Shown here: positions 1 to 4,318 of the stretch, piece after piece
How the letters are laid out: every line of letters begins with the position of its first letter
Numbering within the stretch: the first letter of the stretch is position 1
NCBI GenBank assembly: GCA_046075665.1
Contig: JBJTQN010000165.1
Span: 1 to 5,780 of the forward strand
DNA length: 5,780 nt
Direction of reading: 5' to 3'
From: CAIRTT01 sp046075665
GTDB taxonomy: Bacteria; Armatimonadota; Armatimonadia; Armatimonadales; Armatimonadaceae
Program-made: the position numbers and the translations under genes
The notes under the pieces: model-generated
What the model saw: only the letters and a program-made list of their open reading frames with translations
Databases searched by the model: none
Told to the model about the DNA's origin: nothing

Positions 1-189
1 CAAAATCAAGAATTAAAGTACAATAGAATTCCTGCGTTTGTTTCAAAAAGTTATTACCAAAGTAATCCAGAAATTGGATACAACTTTCCACCAAAAGGAC
101 CTATAGATAAATACTTCGTTTGTGTTGCTTGTGAAAGAGAAGGACCAAATTATCACGATGTTCGTTGTCCTCGTCCAAAAGAAACATAA
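1..189 (+). CDS. C-terminal fragment of a zinc-knuckle-like protein
   Basis: This frame is open from the window edge to a TAA at 187-189 and gives 62 visible residues; the start lies upstream. The fragment is Tyr/Pro/Lys-rich. Near its end it has a compact metal-binding pattern, C41-x2-C44-x7-H52-x3-C56, followed by P-R-P and a short tail. The ligand order (CCHC) is that of a zinc knuckle or small zinc ribbon, but the spacing is not the canonical retroviral CX2CX4HX4C. The core around the second Cys and the His (G-P-N-Y-H) reminds me of small zinc-binding proteins of nucleocytoplasmic large DNA viruses. That is from memory and unchecked. Codons are strongly A/T-ended and the piece is about 33% G+C, unlike everything downstream. 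It has no evident link to the metal operon. The fragment being coding is fairly sure; its function is not known. Confidence 0.6.
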   Translation, partial: QNQELKYNRIPAFVSKSYYQSNPEIGYNFPPKGPIDKYFVCVACEREGPNYHDVRCPRPKET

Positions 190-211
190 ACCCTTTTGTC
201 GAGAGGGTTTT
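188..211 (+). terminator. Hairpin at the stop codon of the first gene
   Basis: The last two A of the TAA begin an inverted repeat: AAACCCT (188-194) pairs with AGGGTTT (204-210). The inner TTT/GAG positions can pair with wobbles around a GTC loop. The 3' arm runs into a short T run (208-211). This is what a short, possibly bidirectional, intrinsic terminator would look like. The U tract is short and interrupted by GGGG, so it would be weak. If the first gene is viral, a hairpin at a gene end could instead mark a transcript 3' end, as in mimivirus-like viruses. Confidence 0.35.
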
Positions 212-369
212 GGGGATATGACACGCCTCTCCACCGGTTTCGGTTCACCTCCATGCATGTAGGGTGTTTAACTAAGCGGTTTAGAAGACTGAATAAACCC
301 GGCAATTCAACGGGGATGAACTAAAGTCAGAATCATCCCCCGGCATGGTAACGTACCAGTAATACGACT
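190..369. other. Non-coding spacer between AT-rich and GC-rich parts
   Basis: This 180-base stretch lies between the first gene's stop and the metal operon. I see no convincing coding sequence: the frame of the upstream gene stays open only to a TAA at 322-324, without a start signal or bacterial-looking product. No clear TTGACA/TATAAT pair is present. TAATAC at 360-365 is a passable -10 box but would place transcription start on or just before the ATG at 370, and no matching -35 is visible. The spacer must hold the operon promoter if the operon is not read from upstream. Its most structured element is the inverted repeat at 312-340. Confidence 0.5.
312..340. promoter_or_regulatory. 8-bp inverted repeat, candidate operator
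   Basis: GGGGATGA (312-319) is repeated exactly as its reverse complement TCATCCCC (333-340), separated by 13 bases. Half-site centres are 21 bases apart, about two helical turns, so a dimeric regulator could contact both from one face of the DNA. It lies 29 bases upstream of the first operon start codon. As RNA it would also form an 8-bp stem with a 13-base loop, but no T run follows, so a terminator is unlikely. The role as a metal-responsive operator is inference; I do not recognise the sequence as a site for a named regulator. Confidence 0.4.
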
Positions 370-825
370 ATGTCCCGCCGATCGCTACCGCTGCTCTTGA
401 CAGCCATCCTGATGTTGACAGGGTTCATCCTGCCAACACTCCGGGTCGCCGCCTGTCTGACAGCAAACACAGGAATGCCGGCTGGATGTCCGATGAAGGC
501 AGCTGTAGTAGCGAAGCCGATAGAAGCCACTAAAACGCCTGGCAAACACGGCTGCTGCATCGAAAAGGCATCTAAGCCCGAGACAAAAGTCATCACTGCA
601 GCGTGCTGTTGCACGATTAAGGCAGCCGCAAAGCCAGTCATCCGCGATTACCGTACCGGCTTCAATGTCGGTGATGTAGCCATCGCGTTTGTGCATCGCC
701 TTACGCTAACCCGTCCAGTTGTTCTCGCGGCACCAAATGCGAAACGCATTTTGCTGGATGAACGCATTTCCCGCGGGCCGCCAAATGGCACATCGCCCCT
801 CCGGGGCCCACCAAGCAACTCCTGA
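370..825 (+). CDS. Small Cys-rich secreted protein or lipoprotein, metal-binding candidate
   Basis: The product is 151 residues. It has an Arg-Arg n-region (MSRR), a hydrophobic core (about 6-24) and V-A-A-C at 26-29, which fits a lipobox with Cys29 as the lipidated residue; cleavage nearby by signal peptidase I is the alternative. The mature part has Cys40 in a C-P-M motif, a CC pair (62-63) and a CCC triplet (79-81). These suit binding of a soft metal such as Cu(I). The C-terminus carries two R-G-P-P motifs (135-138 and 145-148). ATG 370 is the first possible start, because TAA at 349-351 closes the frame upstream. No Shine-Dalgarno is visible, so it may be translated from a leaderless or very short-leader mRNA. 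It is first in a four-gene run. I recognise no named family; metal binding is inferred from composition and neighbours. Confidence 0.75.
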   Translation: MSRRSLPLLLTAILMLTGFILPTLRVAACLTANTGMPAGCPMKAAVVAKPIEATKTPGKHGCCIEKASKPETKVITAACCCTIKAAAKPVIRDYRTGFNVGDVAIAFVHRLTLTRPVVLAAPNAKRILLDERISRGPPNGTSPLRGPPSNS

Positions 826-888
826 ACCAACATCGTCTCCCGACCAGCGGGCGCGTTCCCTGCGACCTTCTGGCACGACCATGATTTC

Positions 889-892
889 AGGA
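889..892 (+). promoter_or_regulatory. Ribosome binding site for the gene at 900
   Basis: AGGA lies seven bases before ATG 900. An in-frame TGA at 882-884 rules out an earlier start in this frame, so this weak site supports the only usable ATG at the head of the reading frame. Confidence 0.5.
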
Positions 893-899
893 TGTTTTC

Positions 900-2105
900 A
901 TGTTTATTCCGACCATCGCATTGCCGGCGCTGACCACTGTCACGCCAATCAACACCATCCGGGCAGCGACATCGCTGTCCATCCCCCAGCCACCTGCCGG
1001 CTTCAAGCTCATCGAGCGTAAATCCGGCAATATCAGCATCACCCTCCGTGTCCCGGATGGCGGTGTCTTCGCAGGGGAAGCCATCGATATCGAATTCCGC
1101 GTGACAGATACTTCGAAAGTTGATCCCGTCTTCGGCGCTACGGGAATCCCGAGGGTTGTGAGCAAAGCTGTCATCACGATGCCGGAGATGGCCGGTATGC
1201 CCGAGCAGAGACCCAAAATCCACACCGAAGGAATCCCGGGTGACTACGGAATCGAGTGCTTTTTCCCACATGGCGGCGAGTACAAAATAGCGCTCTCGCT
1301 GCAAATCCCGGGCATCCAGGAAGTCGTCCGAACCGATTTTCTGGTCGATGTTCGTGACGAGGCGGCGCCGGGGACCCGTAAGGCAGTACCAAAACCCTAC
1401 ATCGTCGATGTCAAAACGAAGTCGGCTGCTAAGGCAGGCGATGCAGCGGTGCTTCAGTTCACGATTCGGGAAACAAAGTCCAAGGCCATTGTCAAAGACT
1501 TCGATATCGCGCACACCAAAATCTTCCACCTGCTAATCGTCAGTAAAGACCTCAGCTGGTTTGCTCATGAGCACCCTAAGCAGCAACCGGATGGTACGTT
1601 TACACACAACCAGATCTTCCCTGCGGGTGGGCAATACTACACATTTGCGGACGTCGCTCCGCGAGGTGCCGGCTCGCAAATCCTCATGGGCTCTGTGAAA
1701 GTCGCAGGTACGACTCCCGCAGCGATTCCACTCGTACCAAGCGGGACAACCAACATAGCGGATGGCATCAAGGTAAACCTTAAAGGCACATCAAACATCC
1801 CGATTGGTAAATCACTTCCAGTTACATTCCAGCTGACGGTCACATCCACCGGGGATGCGATCACCGACCTAGAGCCGTACCTCGGCGCGTATGGGCATTT
1901 AATGATTATTCACGCGGATGGCCAGACCGTTGTCCACAGCCATCCTGCCGAAGATGAGGCTGGAATCATACAGTCGAAGCGTGGCATCGTGACCTTCAAT
2001 TCACGCTTTCCAAAGGCTGGCATCTATAAGGCGTGGGGACAGTTCCAACGTGGCGGCAAAGTCGTAACCATCCCATTTGTGATCTCCGTTGGAGGTGCTA
2101 AGTGA
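900..2105 (+). CDS. FixH/YtkA-like secreted protein with duplicated His module
   Basis: The product is 401 residues. An N-terminal hydrophobic stretch (1-24, ending A-A-T-S) could be a signal peptide but lacks the usual Lys/Arg. Residues about 45-155 look like a FixH/YtkA-type beta-sandwich. They include a Met-rich loop (M-P-E-M-A-G-M, 94-100) and G-x-P-G-D-Y before a beta-strand, features linked to Cu(I) sites in periplasmic relatives. The second half contains a repeated module: H210-L-L-I-V...H223-x-H225-P and H333-L-M-I-I...H346-x-H348-P. Each copy is followed by F-P-x-x-G-x-Y (240 and 370 onward). Proteins with this module commonly occur in metal-related gene groups (from memory). A periplasmic metal-binding or chaperone role is inferred; the metal is unknown but copper is most likely. 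The stop overlaps the next gene's GTG start by four bases (GTGA), implying translational coupling. Confidence 0.75.
   Translation: MFIPTIALPALTTVTPINTIRAATSLSIPQPPAGFKLIERKSGNISITLRVPDGGVFAGEAIDIEFRVTDTSKVDPVFGATGIPRVVSKAVITMPEMAGMPEQRPKIHTEGIPGDYGIECFFPHGGEYKIALSLQIPGIQEVVRTDFLVDVRDEAAPGTRKAVPKPYIVDVKTKSAAKAGDAAVLQFTIRETKSKAIVKDFDIAHTKIFHLLIVSKDLSWFAHEHPKQQPDGTFTHNQIFPAGGQYYTFADVAPRGAGSQILMGSVKVAGTTPAAIPLVPSGTTNIADGIKVNLKGTSNIPIGKSLPVTFQLTVTSTGDAITDLEPYLGAYGHLMIIHADGQTVVHSHPAEDEAGIIQSKRGIVTFNSRFPKAGIYKAWGQFQRGGKVVTIPFVISVGGAK
2091..2096 (+). promoter_or_regulatory. Strong ribosome binding site for GTG start at 2102
   Basis: GGAGGT, a near-perfect Shine-Dalgarno, lies inside the last codons of the preceding gene, five bases before GTG 2102. 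It decides the GTG as the start despite the 4-base overlap with the upstream stop codon. Confidence 0.8.
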
Positions 2106-3670
2106 GCCATCGCAACCACAAATGGTGGATGAGCGTTGTCACTGTGGCATTGCTGATGGGAGCTGCGGTGGCAATGCCCCACCCACCGGGTAACGCAAAG
2201 CTCGGGCCATCCAAGGCAGATCCGTTCATCAAAGCAGCACAACAGGCCAAGGCAAAAGGCGACATAAAGGCCTTCGATGCAGCGGTGCTCGAGGCAAAGC
2301 GCATCCTGGCCAGCGAGGGCCGCTATGCCTGCTGTATTGGCGGTGGCTGTACGGAGTGCACAATCGAAAAATCGTGCGGCTGTGGCCAGTCATTGTTTGA
2401 AAAGCAAGGCGTCTGCAAAGAGTGTATTGCGGGGATCAAGGCGGGTAAATCCCGCTACGATGGCATTTCTCCCAATATGATTTTTGAGCAAAAGATGTCC
2501 CAAATGTCCGGAGTGACTGGTCCGTGGACGATGGCGCGCGAGGGTAGCGGAACGAGCTGGCTTCCCGATACGAGCTTGCTTTACGGTCGGATGTTCCAGC
2601 CGGTGCGCGGCTGGGAAACGATGGCAATGGGACAGCTAGTCGCGGCAGGTATGGCCTCATCCGGGCCTCGGGGATCCGAGCAGCTTGCTGGCATGAGCCA
2701 ATTAATGTGGATGGCGCGGAAGAGTGGACCATCCGGGAGCACGCAGGGCTTTCGCCTCATGGTTTCTGCGGATGCTTGGATGAACGGCGGGCGAGGATAT
2801 CAGAATCTGTTCCAAACAGGAGAAACCAGCGGTGGTGTTGGGCTGATTGATCGCCAGCATCCCCATGATGGCCTGATGGAGCTGGCATTTACGGGTTCCG
2901 CCCTGCTGGGCCGGGAAAGCCGAGCGATGCTTTATGTGGCTCCCGTGGGTGAGCCGGCGCTTGGACCTGCAGCGTTTCAACATCGCCCTAGCGGGTGGGA
3001 AAACCCAGTTGCTCCCCTTTCTCATCACTGGCTAGATGGAACCCATATCACCAGCGGAGTCCTGACCCTCGGGGCGACACATAAGGATAAACTTCGTCTC
3101 GAAGGCTCCGCCTTTACGGGTCGTGAACCGGATGAAAACCGGATGCGTATCGACCCGATTCGATTGGATTCCTACAGTACGCGGCTGACATTGAACCCGA
3201 GCCCGCGGATGAGTGCACAAGTGAGCTATGGCTTTTTGAAGTCCCCTGAAGTCTTGGACCCGGATCACAATGCGACGCGTTTCACGGCATCTGTTGCGCA
3301 GAACTGGGATCTCAAGGCGGGTGGTTCTTTATCCGGGATGCTCGCATTTGGCAGGAATAGCGGCCATGCGGGAGAGAGATTTTCAGATGCCCTGCTCGCC
3401 GAAGCAGCGTATGTCAGAGGAGTGGAAAGCTTCTTTACGCGGTTTGAACGTGTCGAAAAGGAGAACCTTCCGGGTGCCACGCCCGGTCTTCATGCAGTCG
3501 CTAAGGTCACCATCGGCGGGTTTCGCGTTGTCCGCACTGGCCCGGATGCTGAGCATTCTGTCGGTGCATCCCTTGATTTACATAGCATCCCTCAGGGCCT
3601 TCAGGGTTCCTACGGGCGGAGCCCGGTGGGCATTAATGTGATGTACCGTGTGCGCCTGCCTAGGATGTAA
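2102..3670 (+). CDS. Eight-Cys domain fused to outer-membrane barrel-type protein
   Basis: The product is 522 residues. A signal peptide is clear: basic n-region, hydrophobic 10-24, cleavage near A-V-A (22-24). Residues about 36-72 form a charged, helical Ala/Lys-rich linker. Residues 77-108 hold eight Cys in the pattern CC-x4-C-x2-C-x5-C-x-C-x10-C-x2-C, a compact metal-binding or disulfide-rich domain. From about 140 to the end it matches a family I know as hypothetical, probable outer-membrane beta-barrel proteins near heavy-metal genes. Hallmarks are A-R-E-x-S-G-T-S-W (145-153), Q-T-G-E-T (238-242), R-Q-H-P-H-D (251-256), G-E-P-A-L-G-P (283-289), H-H-W (308-310), T-H-I-T-S-G-V (314-320) and G-R-E-P-D-E-N-R (340-347). 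Alternating hydrophobic strands follow, ending Y-R-V-R-L-P. Location in the outer membrane with metal contact through His and Cys is inferred. The gene is coupled to the one before it. Confidence 0.75.
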   Translation: MSHRNHKWWMSVVTVALLMGAAVAMPHPPGNAKLGPSKADPFIKAAQQAKAKGDIKAFDAAVLEAKRILASEGRYACCIGGGCTECTIEKSCGCGQSLFEKQGVCKECIAGIKAGKSRYDGISPNMIFEQKMSQMSGVTGPWTMAREGSGTSWLPDTSLLYGRMFQPVRGWETMAMGQLVAAGMASSGPRGSEQLAGMSQLMWMARKSGPSGSTQGFRLMVSADAWMNGGRGYQNLFQTGETSGGVGLIDRQHPHDGLMELAFTGSALLGRESRAMLYVAPVGEPALGPAAFQHRPSGWENPVAPLSHHWLDGTHITSGVLTLGATHKDKLRLEGSAFTGREPDENRMRIDPIRLDSYSTRLTLNPSPRMSAQVSYGFLKSPEVLDPDHNATRFTASVAQNWDLKAGGSLSGMLAFGRNSGHAGERFSDALLAEAAYVRGVESFFTRFERVEKENLPGATPGLHAVAKVTIGGFRVVRTGPDAEHSVGASLDLHSIPQGLQGSYGRSPVGINVMYRVRLPRM

Positions 3671-3752
3671 GGGCAGGTATGCAAGGACATCAAATCTGTC
3701 TGAATCCCTATTGTTTCGTACGTCCTCTGATGTTGTAGTAACACCAGAAGCG

Positions 3753-3758
3753 AGGTGC
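3753..3758 (+). promoter_or_regulatory. Ribosome binding site for ATG 3764
   Basis: GAGGTG lies five bases before ATG 3764. The GTG inside this site (3755) could itself start translation three codons earlier, but then it would have only weak purine-rich sequence upstream. Reading GAGGTG as the Shine-Dalgarno and ATG 3764 as the start is the better fit. TGA at 3728-3730 blocks any longer form. Confidence 0.55.
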
Positions 3759-3763
3759 GGGAA

Positions 3764-4318
3764 ATGCGATTCATTCAGGAGCCGGAACGGCGTCAAGGCA
3801 TGGGGATGGGGCGTGGCCCAGGACAGGGTCGTGGTCAGGGGATGATGGGTGGTGGCATGGGCCATATGGGCGACAAAGACCATATGGTTGATATGGAGAC
3901 AATCCACTCGCTGTTTGACAACGTCAAATCCATTAAGCGGACGGTGCGAAAGCGACCGGATGGCTTTGAGTCCATCACTGAATCCAGCGATCCGAAAGTT
4001 GCAGCGATGCTGCAGGGTCACGTGATGGCGATGAAGGGGCGTCTCGAAAAAGGGATGTGGATTCGCAGGGGAGATCCACTTTTCCGCGCGCTATTTGACA
4101 ATGCTGACAAAATCACGGTTGAGCTGAAGACAACACCAACCGGAATCCGAGTCATAGAGATGTCAAAGGACGCTTACGCCATTAAACTGCTCCATCTTCA
4201 CGCCGAAGCCGTCAGTGGCTTCATCAAAGATGGACCATCCGGAATGGCAAAAATGCATCCCGTGCCACCGCCACCAAAGGATGCCAAGCCACAGCCAAAA
4301 CCCGGACGCGGACGCTAA
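3764..4318 (+). CDS. Conserved hypothetical protein with Met/Gly/His-rich N-terminus
   Basis: The product is 184 residues from ATG 3764 (187 from GTG 3755). Residues 11-45 are low-complexity Gly/Met/Arg with His (G-M-G-M-G, M-M-G-G-G-M-G-H-M, D-H-M), typical of copper-binding tails. Residues about 46-167 form a folded domain I recognise as an uncharacterised family: an early His48, E-S-I-T-E-S-S-D-P (69-77), a Met/His helix (G-H-V-M-A-M, 85-90), D-P-L-F (104-107), A-D-K-I (114-117), and a closing H-L-H-A-E-A-V-S-G-F (144-153) then M-H-P-V-P (164-168). The C-terminal tail is Pro/Lys-rich. No signal peptide or membrane segment is visible although the neighbours are exported, so it may be cytosolic. 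It follows the barrel gene by 93 bases without an obvious terminator and is probably in the same operon. Its stop overlaps that of the convergent gene. Confidence 0.7.
   Translation: MRFIQEPERRQGMGMGRGPGQGRGQGMMGGGMGHMGDKDHMVDMETIHSLFDNVKSIKRTVRKRPDGFESITESSDPKVAAMLQGHVMAMKGRLEKGMWIRRGDPLFRALFDNADKITVELKTTPTGIRVIEMSKDAYAIKLLHLHAEAVSGFIKDGPSGMAKMHPVPPPPKDAKPQPKPGRGR

Noticed and set aside
360..369. TAATACGACT, identical to the first ten bases of the phage T7 promoter
   Set aside because: The remaining half of the promoter (CACTATAG) is absent and the ATG follows at once. A chance match, or a vector-like echo at most.
795..807. GCCCC-TCC-GGGGC hairpin at the end of the first operon gene
   Set aside because: It is inside coding sequence for the R-G-P-P tail, has no T run after it, and is explained by Pro/Gly codons.
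648..1529. Long - strand open frame (293 codons)
   Set aside because: It lies antisense to two well-supported + strand genes, its translation is Arg/Asp/Gly-rich without recognisable motifs, and it has no family resemblance.
3679..3738. 19-codon ORF after a purine-rich site in the 3671-3763 gap
   Set aside because: Too short and featureless to separate from chance; no conserved pattern seen.
3648..3845. + strand open frame across the gap before the fourth operon gene
   Set aside because: It starts inside the barrel gene, overlaps gene 4 in another frame and gives no signal peptide or known motif.
3860..3895. Two CCATATGG palindromes close together
   Set aside because: Both encode the His-Met repeats of the low-complexity N-terminus, so amino-acid composition explains them.
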